This document shows, piece after piece, positions 33,736 to 43,125 of a DNA stretch of 64,000 nt. Source of the DNA: Leptolyngbyaceae cyanobacterium JSC-12 (GTDB lineage Bacteria; Cyanobacteriota; Cyanobacteriia; Leptolyngbyales; Leptolyngbyaceae); the NCBI GenBank assembly GCA_000309945.1, contig CM001633.1:890723-954722 (forward strand), given 5' to 3'. The notes beneath the pieces were generated by a model. It was not told where the DNA came from. It made no database searches and worked only from the letters and a program-made list of their open reading frames with translations. Both the position numbers and the translations under genes were made by a program. Every line of letters begins with the position of its first letter. Position 1 is the first letter of the stretch.

Positions 33736-34719
33736 ATGGCAGAAACCCTTCTCTTCAACGCCCTCCGTGAAGCGATCGACGAAGAAATGGCAAAAGATCC
33801 AACTGTGTTAGTTATGGGTGAAGACGTAGGGCACTACGGAGGTTCCTATAAAGTCACCAAAGACCTCTACAAGAAGTATGGTGAATTGCGCTTACTAGAC
33901 ACCCCAATCGCCGAGAACAGCTTCACTGGAATGGCAATTGGGGCAGCCATGACAGGCTTACGCCCAATCATCGAAGGGATGAATATGGGCTTTTTACTGC
34001 TGGCATTCAATCAGATAGCCAATAATGCTGGGATGCTACGATACACCTCCGGTGGCAATTTCAAAATTCCAGTGGTGATTCGGGGTCCGGGTGGAGTGGG
34101 GCGGCAATTAGGAGCCGAGCACTCCCAACGGCTGGAGGCTTATTTCCAAGCAGTTCCTGGATTAAAAATCGTCGCCTGTTCCACTCCTTACAATGCCAAG
34201 GGGTTACTCAAATCTGCCATTCGAGATGACAACCCGGTGCTGTTTTTTGAACACGTCTTACTCTACAACCTCAAGGAAAATTTGCCTGATGAGGAGTATT
34301 ATTTACCACTAGATAAAGCTGAAATTGTTCGTCCAGGTAACGATGTCACAGTTCTGACCTACTCTCGAATGCGACATCACACCGTGCAGGCAACTAAAAC
34401 GCTTGAGAAGGAGGGCTATGATCCGGAGATTATCGACCTGTTGTCACTCAAGCCATTAGATTTTGACACAATTGGTGCCTCCATTCGCAAAACCCATCGA
34501 GTCATCGTGGTAGAAGAATGTATGCGAACGGGTGGCATTGGTGCAGAAATTTTGGCTTCCATTAACGATCGCTATTTCGACGAACTGGATGCCCCTATGA
34601 TTCGCCTTTCCTCCCAGGACATTCCCACCCCCTACAACGGCACATTGGAGAGTTTGACAATCGTGCAACCTCAGCAAATCGTAGAAGCCGTGAAGAAGAT
34701 CGTAGATGGGCAACTTTAG
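33736..34719 (+). CDS. pdhB: Pyruvate dehydrogenase E1 component, beta subunit
   Basis: A 327-residue protein, the normal length. Landmarks: [34 protein letters not shown] with the cofactor glutamate region, [20 protein letters not shown], and [18 protein letters not shown]. The C-terminal transketolase domain has [11 protein letters not shown]-type sequence ([16 protein letters not shown]) and [15 protein letters not shown]. With the alpha subunit it forms the thiamine diphosphate E1 enzyme, which decarboxylates pyruvate for acetyl-CoA. The alpha-subunit gene is not in the window, as is usual in cyanobacteria. secD follows 86 bases later on the same strand, an arrangement also seen in other cyanobacteria. 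Confidence 0.95.
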   Translation: MAETLLFNALREAIDEEMAKDPTVLVMGEDVGHYGGSYKVTKDLYKKYGELRLLDTPIAENSFTGMAIGAAMTGLRPIIEGMNMGFLLLAFNQIANNAGMLRYTSGGNFKIPVVIRGPGGVGRQLGAEHSQRLEAYFQAVPGLKIVACSTPYNAKGLLKSAIRDDNPVLFFEHVLLYNLKENLPDEEYYLPLDKAEIVRPGNDVTVLTYSRMRHHTVQATKTLEKEGYDPEIIDLLSLKPLDFDTIGASIRKTHRVIVVEECMRTGGIGAEILASINDRYFDELDAPMIRLSSQDIPTPYNGTLESLTIVQPQQIVEAVKKIVDGQL

Positions 34720-34805
34720 AGATGGGCAACTTTAGAAGAATGAAGTTGCCATCATGCACAACCACCTGAAAGCGCTATCATAGCCTTTGTTACAAGGGTC
34801 ACAGT

Positions 34806-36227
34806 ATGGGAAGACAACGGTTGCTTTTGATCCTGATTGCGGCATTGGTGGCAGGCGCGATCGCAGTGATTTTCACACTCCCTATCCAGCTTGGGTTGGA
34901 CTTGCGGGGCGGTTCTCAGTTGACACTTCAAGTCAAAACCACCGAGAAAAAACAAGAGATTACTCAGGACGATTTAAACGCAGTACTGAAAGTAATTGAA
35001 GGACGGGTCAATGAACTCGGTGTGTCAGAGTCACTTGTGGTTCCGGCTGGAAAAGATCAAATTTTGGTGCAGCTACCAGGAGTCAGCGATCCCCAGGAAG
35101 CAGAACGGATTTTGGGAGGCACCGCCCAGCTAGACTTTCGGCGTGAATTGCCTAAGCCAGAAGTCAAGACTCAAATTTCAGTGCGCATGCAAGAACTTGC
35201 CGCTCTTGAAGCGAAACAGGCTGAATTGAAGCAGGCAGGCGATACTGCCGCGATCGCCGCAAACCAGGCAGCGATTCAAGAAAAGCAAAAGCAACTGACC
35301 GCGTTGTATGACCAACTGTACGAAAAGACAGGCTTAACCGGAGATAACCTGAATAATGCCGGAACCCAGCCAGCCTCCTCTGTTTCTAATGACTGGAATG
35401 TCACGCTGCAATTCGATAGCGAGGGCGCAAAACTGTTTGCTGACCTAACGAAAAGTTTGGCGGGCACCGGACGCACGCTGGGCATCTTTTTAGATAACCG
35501 CTTAATTAGCTCCCCAATTGTGGGAGTAGAACACGCCCAAACCGGAATCACAGGTGGAAATGCCGTGATTCAAGGTAACTTTACAGCGCAAAGTGCCAAC
35601 GAACTGGCCATTCAACTTCGGGGCGGTTCCCTCCCATTCCCGGTTGAGATTGTGGAAAACCGCACAGTAGGCGCAACTTTAGGACGAGATAGTATTCAGC
35701 GCAGTATCTACGCAGCAATGGGAGGATTGTTTCTAGTGCTGGTTTTTATGGTGCTTTACTATCGCCTTCCTGGCGCGATCGCTGACATTGCCCTGATTAT
35801 CTATGCCACCCTAACCTTAGCGGTGTTCATCTTGCTAGGAGTGACACTCACCCTTCCTGGCATCGCAGGTTTCATTCTCAGTATTGGCATGGCAGTCGAT
35901 GCGAATGTCCTGATTTTTGAGCGCACTCGAGAAGAGCTACGAGCCGGAAAAAGCCTGTATCGCTCAGTAGAATCTGGTTTCTACCGGGCATTCTCCAGCA
36001 TTCTAGACAGTAACGTCACCACAGTCATCGCCTGTTTAGCCCTCTTTTTCTTAGGCGCAGGATTAGTGAAAGGATTTGCCCTAACTCTGGGCATCGGCGT
36101 TGTTATTAGCATGTTTACTGCCGTGACTTGTAGTCGGACGTTAATGCTCTATGCCATCAGTTTTCCAGGGTTACGCAAACCCGAATACTTCTGTCCCAGT
36201 TTGAAAGGAACCAAGGTGGAGGCATAG
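34806..36227 (+). CDS. secD: Protein translocase subunit SecD
   Basis: A 473-residue inner-membrane protein. The N-terminal helix is followed by [17 protein letters not shown], then [20 protein letters not shown] and [20 protein letters not shown], the periplasmic P1 domain. The RND-type membrane part starts with [20 protein letters not shown], then [20 protein letters not shown] and [20 protein letters not shown]. SecD with SecF pulls translocating proteins through SecYEG to the periplasm or thylakoid lumen, using the proton gradient. A charged coiled-coil insert ([20 protein letters not shown]) in the periplasmic domain is typical of cyanobacteria. secF starts eight bases later. Confidence 0.96.
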   Translation: MGRQRLLLILIAALVAGAIAVIFTLPIQLGLDLRGGSQLTLQVKTTEKKQEITQDDLNAVLKVIEGRVNELGVSESLVVPAGKDQILVQLPGVSDPQEAERILGGTAQLDFRRELPKPEVKTQISVRMQELAALEAKQAELKQAGDTAAIAANQAAIQEKQKQLTALYDQLYEKTGLTGDNLNNAGTQPASSVSNDWNVTLQFDSEGAKLFADLTKSLAGTGRTLGIFLDNRLISSPIVGVEHAQTGITGGNAVIQGNFTAQSANELAIQLRGGSLPFPVEIVENRTVGATLGRDSIQRSIYAAMGGLFLVLVFMVLYYRLPGAIADIALIIYATLTLAVFILLGVTLTLPGIAGFILSIGMAVDANVLIFERTREELRAGKSLYRSVESGFYRAFSSILDSNVTTVIACLALFFLGAGLVKGFALTLGIGVVISMFTAVTCSRTLMLYAISFPGLRKPEYFCPSLKGTKVEA

Positions 36228-36235
36228 GCAACCTC

Positions 36236-37228
36236 ATGAAGCTTCAAGTCATTCGGCAGCGAAAACTCTGGTGGGCAATTTCCTCCGCGGTCATCCTGGC
36301 AGGCATCGTTGCCATGATAATTTCCTGGCAGCGGTATGGTGCGCCCCTACGCCCCAGTCTAGATTTTGTTGGTGGAACTCGCCTTCAATTTGAACTGGAT
36401 TGCCCCAAAGTCAACAATTGTGAGCAACCCGTTGATATTGCCGCTGCGCGTGAAGTGTTGGCAGTAGAAGGACTGGGTGGCAGCACGATTCAAGCCATTA
36501 CGGATCGGACAGATAAACAAGTAGGGGTGACAATCCGCACTTCACCCTTGTCTGGAGAGCAGCGCACTCGACTACAATCAGCGTTGAGCGAGAAACTAGG
36601 TGGGTTCGATATTACGAAAACTCAGATCGATACCGTAGGGCCAGTGATTGGGCAACAGCTACTCAGTTCTGGACTCATAGCACTGTTGGTAGCGTTTGTG
36701 GGTATCACGATTTACCTCAGCTTACGATTCCAGTTGGATTATGCCGTTTTCTCCCTGGTCGCCTTGCTGCATGATGTTTTGATTACCACCGGGATTTTTG
36801 CCATTTTGGGGCTGGTCTTCGGAACCGAAGTTGACTCATTATTTATTGTGGCGTTGCTCACGATAGTTGGTTTTTCGGTCAATGACACGGTTGTAATTTA
36901 CGATCGCATCCGCGAAACGAGCACGCTCACCCCTGAACGGCACATTAACGATATTGTGGATGAAGCCGTCAACCAAACTCTGACTCGCTCCATCAACACA
37001 ACCCTGACAACTTTGCTTAGTTTGATTTCGATCGTACTCTTCGGCGGTGAAACTCTAAAGAACTTTGCACTGGCATTGATCATCGGCTTTGCAGCCGGAG
37101 CGTATTCTAGCATCTTTATTGCCAGCACTTTACTAGCCCTCTGGCGAGAACGCACAGGTAAAGCCTATGCTGCTTCAACAGCTTCACCTGTGATGGGGGA
37201 TGGCATTCCTCATTCTGACAAAGCATGA
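36236..37228 (+). CDS. secF: Protein translocase subunit SecF
   Basis: A 330-residue partner of SecD, starting eight bases after it. Key regions: [54 protein letters not shown], the conserved [17 protein letters not shown] and [20 protein letters not shown]. The periplasmic insert [12 protein letters not shown] contains a Cys pair, unusual for SecF but plausible as a disulfide. The C-terminal end is short. The two genes clearly form an operon. Confidence 0.96.
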   Translation: MKLQVIRQRKLWWAISSAVILAGIVAMIISWQRYGAPLRPSLDFVGGTRLQFELDCPKVNNCEQPVDIAAAREVLAVEGLGGSTIQAITDRTDKQVGVTIRTSPLSGEQRTRLQSALSEKLGGFDITKTQIDTVGPVIGQQLLSSGLIALLVAFVGITIYLSLRFQLDYAVFSLVALLHDVLITTGIFAILGLVFGTEVDSLFIVALLTIVGFSVNDTVVIYDRIRETSTLTPERHINDIVDEAVNQTLTRSINTTLTTLLSLISIVLFGGETLKNFALALIIGFAAGAYSSIFIASTLLALWRERTGKAYAASTASPVMGDGIPHSDKA

Positions 37229-37266
37229 TCCAATTGAATTCGCAGCACTTTTGTGATGGGTAATCG

Positions 37267-37704
37267 ATGAAGCAACCGTCGGATCAACCAGTTTCTTCCA
37301 CTACTGTTGAGTCTGATCCAATCTTTGCTCAGCAGGTTGAACGCTTACATTCTCTGACAGTGGGTGGACGCTGGGTATTTGCAGGGTTTCTTTGGCTAAC
37401 CGTTGGGACGTTGAGTATATGGGGGTTGCGCTACCCGATTTCGCTTATGTTGGAGTATTTCACCTGGGCATCGGTTTACTACGGGTTGCACTTTCACCCC
37501 CTTCCAGCGCTTGGTTTATTTTTTTGTGTTGCGGTAACCACATCAATTTTGGTATGGCAAAGTCGAAATATCCTGTTTGGATTACCAAAACGGGATCGGC
37601 GACGTCTGGAGGAATACGTACTACGCATCCGCAAACAAGGACCCAGTCACCCTCTATGGAAGTATGTGTGTCAGGAATCAGGCATGGGGCATCGAGAAGT
37701 GTAA
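37267..37704 (+). CDS. Small two-helix membrane protein of unknown function
   Basis: A 145-residue protein beginning at ATG 37267, 38 bases after secF on the same strand, so possibly co-transcribed. It has a polar N terminus, two hydrophobic segments (WVFAGFLWLTVGTLSIWGLR and ALGLFFCVAVTTSILVWQSR) and a basic C-terminal part (RRRLEEYVLRIRKQGPSHPL). That organisation is common in conserved cyanobacterial hypotheticals located beside secF or ruvC. Function unknown; an accessory role in membrane protein handling is only guilt by association. Confidence 0.7.
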   Translation: MKQPSDQPVSSTTVESDPIFAQQVERLHSLTVGGRWVFAGFLWLTVGTLSIWGLRYPISLMLEYFTWASVYYGLHFHPLPALGLFFCVAVTTSILVWQSRNILFGLPKRDRRRLEEYVLRIRKQGPSHPLWKYVCQESGMGHREV

Positions 37705-37795
37705 GGGGTTTACACACCTTGTTGATTTTAGAGGTATGCAAGAAGAACCGTTGTCAGGTTAATCATTTGACTCTTAAGAGCATAGGGCGATTGGT

Positions 37796-38293
37796 ATGAC
37801 TGATTCCATTGATTTATTGGATTGCGTAATCTTGGGCATTGATCCGGCGATCGCCAGTATTGGATTTGGCGCAATTCGGGGTAGCCAGGCGCTAGATTAT
37901 GGGGTCATCAGCACTACCGCTAACATTCCCATGCATGAACGGCTCAGTCAAATTCGAAATGATGTCCGAGATCTGTGTACCATGCTCAAGCCTGATGTTG
38001 TGGCACTGGAAATGCCCTTTTTTGGACGGGAAAATACCAACGCTAACAAAGTCTTGCGAGCGATGGGCGTCATTGAACTGACATTAGGCGATTGCGGCTT
38101 GACCAACTTTATTTTTCTGCACCAATCTCAGGTAAAAGCAGCAGTTGCCCAGTATGGAGCCACCAAGTTTGAAATTAAACAGGCTGTGATGCATATTTTT
38201 GGCTTACCAGCCCCACCTACTCCAGACGATAGCGCCGATGGACTGGCGATCGCATACGCGGCTCAGTGTGGTGCCCGAGCAAATGTTGCGTGA
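37796..38293 (+). CDS. ruvC: Crossover junction endodeoxyribonuclease RuvC
   Basis: A 165-residue protein of normal length. The RNase-H-fold catalytic acids are visible: Asp16 in VILGIDPAIASIGFGAI, Glu in VVALEMPFFGRENTNA (usual LE.PF), and the C-terminal pair in PDDSADGLAIAYAAQCG. The motif DYGVI and LFVKPDVVALE-like context fit RuvC. It cuts Holliday junctions symmetrically together with RuvAB. Note GIDPAIASIGFG, where most RuvC have GIDPGL...GWG; the active-site Asp is kept. Its TGA (38291-38293) directly abuts the stop codon of the convergent amino-acid binding protein gene. Confidence 0.93.
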   Translation: MTDSIDLLDCVILGIDPAIASIGFGAIRGSQALDYGVISTTANIPMHERLSQIRNDVRDLCTMLKPDVVALEMPFFGRENTNANKVLRAMGVIELTLGDCGLTNFIFLHQSQVKAAVAQYGATKFEIKQAVMHIFGLPAPPTPDDSADGLAIAYAAQCGARANVA

Positions 38294-39337
38294 TCAACGG
38301 AATGGTGGTGAAAACAATAATCCGCCTTTTGTCCACAAGTTATTTTGCCCACGGGGCAGATTCAGTTTTGTTTGCGGTCCTAAATTACGATCGTAGATCT
38401 CGCCATAGTTGCCCACGTGCTTCACAATTCGAGCAGCAAAATCGTTAGAAATGCCCATGCCCTTACCCAAATCTCCTTCCAGCCCTAAAAAGCGCCGCAC
38501 TCCAGGATCTTTGCTGTTGGAGAATTGCGCCAAATTTTGAGAGGTGATTCCCAGTTCTTCCGCTTCAAACAGGGTAAATACCGTCCAGCGAACCACATCA
38601 GCCCAGGTAATGTCTCCTCCGGCGATCGCGGGAGCCAGCGGCTCTTTCGACAAAGTTTCATCCAAAATAATGTGTTCTGAGGGGTTAGGCAGGGTCGTGC
38701 GTCGAGAAACTAACTGAGAGCGATCAGCCGTGACACCATCACAGCGCCCTTCGGCATAAGTAGCAAAAGTTGTGTTAACATCCTCAAACACCACTGGTTT
38801 GTAAGGAATGCCTCGCTTTTGCATTTGATCCGTCAGATTTTGTTCCGTCGTTGTGCCAATCTGAATGCAAATTGATTTATTTCTTAAGTCTGCCAGGGTT
38901 TTAATATTGCTGGCTTGCTTTACCATAATCCCCTGCCCGTCATAAAACACCACAGGGGCAAACTCTAACCCCACGGAAGTATCGCGGCTGGTTGTCCAGG
39001 TGGTATTGCGACTGAGGATATCTACTTCCCCCGTTTGCACTGCCGTAAACCGTTCTTTGGCATTCAGATTCCGATACTCAACGGCATTGGGATTGTCAAA
39101 TAGGGCAGCCGCGATCGCCCGGCACACATCCACATCTAATCCAGAGTATTTGCCGTCCTGCCCTACAAAGCTAAATCCGGGCAATTCTCCACTCACACCA
39201 CAAATTAAATTACCTCGACTTAAAACTGTAGCAAGTCGTCCACTGGGTTTGCCATCTCCGGTTTGAGGAGAGTCACCGCAACTGACTAGAGCAATTGCAA
39301 CTAAACCAGCAAGAATCCGAAAACTCCATCGATGCAT
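38294..39337 (-). CDS. Amino-acid ABC transporter substrate-binding lipoprotein (AapJ/BztA/NatF type)
   Basis: A 347-residue protein. The N terminus is basic, then hydrophobic and ends in a lipobox (IALVSCGDS), so it is a periplasmic lipoprotein. The mature part has RGNLICGVSGELPGFSFVG, then LDVDVCRAIAAALFDNPNAV, FTAVQTGEVDILSRNTTWT and SICIQIGTTTEQNLTDQM, the marks of the general polar amino-acid binding family (AapJ, BztA, NatF in Anabaena). It binds neutral and acidic amino acids for uptake or retrieval of leaked amino acids. No permease or ATPase genes are nearby, which is common for NatF in cyanobacteria. Confidence 0.9.
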   Translation of the reverse strand: MHRWSFRILAGLVAIALVSCGDSPQTGDGKPSGRLATVLSRGNLICGVSGELPGFSFVGQDGKYSGLDVDVCRAIAAALFDNPNAVEYRNLNAKERFTAVQTGEVDILSRNTTWTTSRDTSVGLEFAPVVFYDGQGIMVKQASNIKTLADLRNKSICIQIGTTTEQNLTDQMQKRGIPYKPVVFEDVNTTFATYAEGRCDGVTADRSQLVSRRTTLPNPSEHIILDETLSKEPLAPAIAGGDITWADVVRWTVFTLFEAEELGITSQNLAQFSNSKDPGVRRFLGLEGDLGKGMGISNDFAARIVKHVGNYGEIYDRNLGPQTKLNLPRGQNNLWTKGGLLFSPPFR

Positions 39338-39370
39338 AAAGAATGGGGGATAGGGGATGGGAAGAGTAAT

Positions 39371-39925
39371 TTAGCGGGGATAAAATTCCACGACATCTCG
39401 TTTGATTTTAATGTCGTAGTTGCCTAAAAAATCACTGCCTAAAAGACCTTCAGCAGAGTCGTTGGCGATCGCCACGTTAAGGTTTCTTACCGTTGCCCCA
39501 TCTACAGTAATCGAGTTAATCCGACCTACGGGCATGATGATGTTTCTGCCGTCTGCCATCGTAAACCGTCCCGCTCCAACGATGGGAATATTCAGCGCCT
39601 GTGCCATTGAGCGAGTAATCAAGGTACCGCTGGCTCCCGTGTCTACCAACATTTCGTAAGTGCGGTTGCCATTGAATGTGACATCAATCACAGGAGTACC
39701 TCCATCGCGGCGTTTAATGCGAGCCAGAAAATACCCTCTGGCGGCTGGTTGAGCCATACCACCCCGACACAACTTACCAAGATTCACTCGTTTACCAGAG
39801 GAATTAACCATGTAGCAAGCATCGTCCTGAGCTACCGCTGGAGCAGTGATGTCCTTCCCTCCAATAGTGAGAACGGTTAGAGCGGCAGAGCCTGCCATCG
39901 CAAAAAGCCTGGTGAAAACCCTCAT
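39371..39925 (-). CDS. Retropepsin-like aspartic protease (clan AA)
   Basis: A 184-residue protein with an N-terminal signal-like segment (FAMAGSAALTVLTIGGKDIT, cleavage possibly near AVAQDD). The catalytic motif is Asp95 in MLVDTGASGTLITRSMAQAL, which belongs to the TIGR02281-like single-domain retropepsin family, active as a homodimer. A second flap-like part GRNIIMPVGRINSITVDG and the hydrophobic GLLGSDFLGNYDIKI complete the fold. It is presumably periplasmic. It lies 33 bases upstream of the amino-acid binding protein gene on the same strand and might be co-transcribed with it. Confidence 0.88.
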   Translation of the reverse strand: MRVFTRLFAMAGSAALTVLTIGGKDITAPAVAQDDACYMVNSSGKRVNLGKLCRGGMAQPAARGYFLARIKRRDGGTPVIDVTFNGNRTYEMLVDTGASGTLITRSMAQALNIPIVGAGRFTMADGRNIIMPVGRINSITVDGATVRNLNVAIANDSAEGLLGSDFLGNYDIKIKRDVVEFYPR

Positions 39926-40132
39926 AGCGCTTGTCTTACGAATGTCACCTCCATTCTGACTGATTTAATCGAGCTTGGAGTAGGAAGGCTAGCAAAAGTC
40001 GGAATAGATTCCGGATGCATAAATCAACTCATGGGATTTAGAACTATCAAGATGCACTAGTCTTAAAGTCCTACATGCACCGTTAGGTTGTGTAGGGCGC
40101 GTTATTGCTTGGTTCCTCACTGCCTTAGCGGA

Positions 40133-42298
40133 ATGAAAAATCGAATCATTTTAGGGTGCGTTGGCTTGGTACTGGCTTTCATCTGTCATAGTGGGTTTAG
40201 GTTCACTGTGGCTGATGCTATGACTTCTGCGAATTTCTCTTTTACTTATCCTTCCAGCCCTAAAGGCAATCAGGTTGATACTTACCACGGAACAACAGTC
40301 GCCGATCCCTATCGCTGGCTAGAAGATCCTGATTCCCCTGAAACCAAAGCCTGGATTGAGGCGCAGAACACATTAACATTTGGTTTTTTAGCGCAAATCT
40401 CAGAGCGCGATCGCATCAAACAGCGCCTGACCCAACTCTGGAACTACGAAAAATACGGCATTCCCTTTAAGCAAGGCGATCGCTACTTCTTCTTCAAAAA
40501 TGATGGCTTGCAAAACCAAAGTGTTTTGTATACGCTCAAGTCGCTTGATGATCAACCCACAGTTTTGCTCGATCCCAATAAACTTTCCGATGATGGCACC
40601 GTTGCCTTGTCAGGACTCAGCATCAGTGAAGATGGCTCACTCATGGCATATGGTTTATCAACTTCTGGTTCTGATTGGCAAGACTGGAAAGTGCGCCAGG
40701 TTGATACAGGCGAAGATCTTTCAGACTTGGTGCAGTGGGTCAAGTTCTCCAGCGCCTCCTGGACGAAAGATGGTAAAGGCTTTTTCTACTCTCGCTACGA
40801 TGCACCAAAAGCCAAAACCAAACTAGAAGAGGTGAATTACTACCAGAAGCTTTACTATCATCGTTTGGGGACCCCTCAATCAGAAGATATTCTGATTTAT
40901 CAACGTCCTGATCAGAAGGAGTGGGGATTTAGTGGCAACGTAACCGAAGACGGACGTTATCTCATCATCTCAGTCTGGTTAGGAACCGACACACGCAACC
41001 TTATTTTTTATAAGGATCTGGCAACACCAGATGCACCTGTTGTAGAACTCATCGATACCTTTGAAGCTGAATATCGCTTTATTGATAGTGAAGGAACTCG
41101 GTTTTGGTTCTGTACTGATTTGAACGCACCGCGCAGCCGAGTAATTGCCATTGATATTACAAACAGCGATCGCGCCCAGTGGCAAGAAATTATCCCCGAA
41201 GCGACTGAAACCCTCCAGGGGGTAAGCCTGCTCAACCACCAATTCGTCGCCTCTTACCTGAAAGATGCCTATACCCAAATCAAAATTTTTGATCTCAATG
41301 GTCGCCCAGTGCGGAAAGTAGAGCTACCAGGAATTGGTTCTGCGGGCGGCTTTGGGGGCAAACGGGAAGATACCGAAACCTTCTACAGCTTTACCAGCTT
41401 TACCACCCCAACGACCATCTATCGGTATGACATGGTAACTGGCAAAAGCACAGTATTCCGTCAGCCCAACGTGGATTTTAATCCGCAAGATTACGAAACG
41501 CACCAGGTGTTCTATCGCAGTCAAGATGGTACACAGGTACCGATGTTTATTGTGCATAAGAAAGGTCTTAAACTAGACGGCACAAACCCCACGTTGCTCT
41601 ATGGTTATGGCGGATTTGGCGTGTCGCTTACCCCCAGTTTTTCAGTGAGCCTGCTGGTGTGGATGGAAATGGGTGGTGTTTATGCCTTACCAAATCTGCG
41701 CGGGGGGGGTGAATACGGTGAAGAATGGCACCAGGCAGGCATGAAGCACAAAAAGCAAAATGTGTTTGATGATTTTATTGCGGCGGCAGAATGGTTGATT
41801 AATCACAAATACACCTCTTCTAAGAAGTTGGCGATCGCAGGTGGCAGCAACGGCGGGTTACTCGTCGGTGCCTGCATGACTCAACGCCCCGAACTGTTTG
41901 GTGCAGCCTTACCCGATGTTGGCGTGATGGATATGCTCCGCTTCCACAAATTTACCATCGGCTGGGCATGGACTTCAGAATACGGCTCTCCCGAAAATCC
42001 AGATGACTTCAAAACGCTCTACGCCTATTCACCGTTGCACAACCTCAAACCCAATGTGGATTATCCAGCAACTATGATTACTACAGCTGATCACGACGAT
42101 CGCGTGGTTCCGGCTCATAGTTTCAAATTTGCTGCTGCGTTGCAAGCTGCCCACAAAGGTCCAGATCCAGTCTTGATCCGAATTGAAACCAAAGCCGGAC
42201 ACGGAGCCGGAAAACCCACTGCCAAGCTGATTGAAGAAACTGCTGACAAGTGGGCATTTTTAGTGAAAACCCTGGCAATGCCATTGGAAATGCAATGA
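40133..42298 (+). CDS. Prolyl oligopeptidase (S9A family), exported
   Basis: A 721-residue enzyme. I chose ATG 40133, with a good signal peptide (ILGCVGLVLAFICHSGFRF); the frame runs back to a TTG at 40088. The N-terminal beta-propeller starts with DTYHGTTVADPYRWLEDPDS. The catalytic domain has Ser572 in IAGGSNGGLLVGAC, the Asp in TTADHDDRVVPAHS and the His in ETKAGHGAGKPTAK. The YGGFG motif (oxyanion region, LLYGYGGFGVSLTPSF) is also present. It cuts peptides after proline, probably in the periplasm. An SGNH hydrolase gene starts 13 bases after the stop, so both are likely one transcript. Confidence 0.95.
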   Translation: MKNRIILGCVGLVLAFICHSGFRFTVADAMTSANFSFTYPSSPKGNQVDTYHGTTVADPYRWLEDPDSPETKAWIEAQNTLTFGFLAQISERDRIKQRLTQLWNYEKYGIPFKQGDRYFFFKNDGLQNQSVLYTLKSLDDQPTVLLDPNKLSDDGTVALSGLSISEDGSLMAYGLSTSGSDWQDWKVRQVDTGEDLSDLVQWVKFSSASWTKDGKGFFYSRYDAPKAKTKLEEVNYYQKLYYHRLGTPQSEDILIYQRPDQKEWGFSGNVTEDGRYLIISVWLGTDTRNLIFYKDLATPDAPVVELIDTFEAEYRFIDSEGTRFWFCTDLNAPRSRVIAIDITNSDRAQWQEIIPEATETLQGVSLLNHQFVASYLKDAYTQIKIFDLNGRPVRKVELPGIGSAGGFGGKREDTETFYSFTSFTTPTTIYRYDMVTGKSTVFRQPNVDFNPQDYETHQVFYRSQDGTQVPMFIVHKKGLKLDGTNPTLLYGYGGFGVSLTPSFSVSLLVWMEMGGVYALPNLRGGGEYGEEWHQAGMKHKKQNVFDDFIAAAEWLINHKYTSSKKLAIAGGSNGGLLVGACMTQRPELFGAALPDVGVMDMLRFHKFTIGWAWTSEYGSPENPDDFKTLYAYSPLHNLKPNVDYPATMITTADHDDRVVPAHSFKFAAALQAAHKGPDPVLIRIETKAGHGAGKPTAKLIEETADKWAFLVKTLAMPLEMQ

Positions 42299-42311
42299 AA
42301 TTAAAGACGCA

Positions 42312-43070
42312 ATGAAATGGAACAACCTTGTCATTCTCGTCATTGCCCTGTTGCTATTGCTGGGAGGTTCTGTGCTACTGAATGTTCTGCTCTACAACCG
42401 GGCAATCCAGTATTACATTGCACTGAACCAAACACGGCTAGATCCCTTTGGGTTAGAGGCTTATCCAGCGACTCCCAGTCCCCGCCCTAATACCAACCAG
42501 GTTCGGGTGGTGTTTTTTGGAGATTCCAGAGTGGCTGAATGGCCAGCACCGAAGGGAAGTCGGTACGAGTTTATCAATCGCGGGATTGGTTCCCAAACTT
42601 CCATCCAAACGCTTCAACGGTTTGCTGATCATGTACGCCCATTGCAACCAGATGTGATTGTGATTCAAGTTGGCGTGAACGACCTGAAAACGATTGGCTT
42701 GTTTCCAGCCCAGAAACAGGCGATCGCGGCTGCCTGCAAACGTAATATTCAACGCCTGGTAGAAGAATCGCAAAAACTGGATGCGGTCGTGATTTTGACG
42801 ACGATTTTCCCAGTTGGGGAAGTTCCACTAGAGCGAAAACCCTTCTGGTCAGCCGCGATCGCCGATGCTGTGCAAGAGGTAAATACCTTCATCACTGGGT
42901 TAGCATCAGACCAGGTAATTGTATTCGACACTTTCCCCATCCTTGCCAATAATCAGGGTAAATTATCGTCGCAATACCGCGAAGACGAACTGCACCTGAA
43001 CCCACAAGGCTACGCTGCTCTCAACCAAAAACTGCTACCCCTTCTGCATGCAATAAAGCAAAAGCAGTAA
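42312..43070 (+). CDS. SGNH/GDSL hydrolase, membrane anchored
   Basis: A 252-residue protein with an N-terminal anchor (VILVIALLLLLGGSVLLNVL). SGNH blocks: the nucleophile Ser in VFFGDSRVAEWP (block I), the Gly in NRGIGSQTS (block II), the Asn in QVGVNDLKTI (block III), and the Asp/His pair in DELHLNPQGY (block V). These enzymes remove acyl groups from lipids, sugars or peptidoglycan; the substrate is unknown here. It is tightly linked to the upstream prolyl oligopeptidase. Confidence 0.9.
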   Translation: MKWNNLVILVIALLLLLGGSVLLNVLLYNRAIQYYIALNQTRLDPFGLEAYPATPSPRPNTNQVRVVFFGDSRVAEWPAPKGSRYEFINRGIGSQTSIQTLQRFADHVRPLQPDVIVIQVGVNDLKTIGLFPAQKQAIAAACKRNIQRLVEESQKLDAVVILTTIFPVGEVPLERKPFWSAAIADAVQEVNTFITGLASDQVIVFDTFPILANNQGKLSSQYREDELHLNPQGYAALNQKLLPLLHAIKQKQ

Positions 43071-43091
43071 GGGTGTAGCAGTATATCCGTA

Positions 43092-43114
43092 AGGGCATAG
43101 TAACGCGATGCCCT
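43092..43114. terminator. Hairpin between convergent genes
   Basis: AGGGCAT (43092-43098) pairs with ATGCCCT (43108-43114) over a nine-base loop, between the ends of the SGNH hydrolase gene and the RTX protein gene. There is no run of T after it, so termination strength is uncertain. Confidence 0.4.
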
Positions 43115-43125
43115 GTATTCCCCCT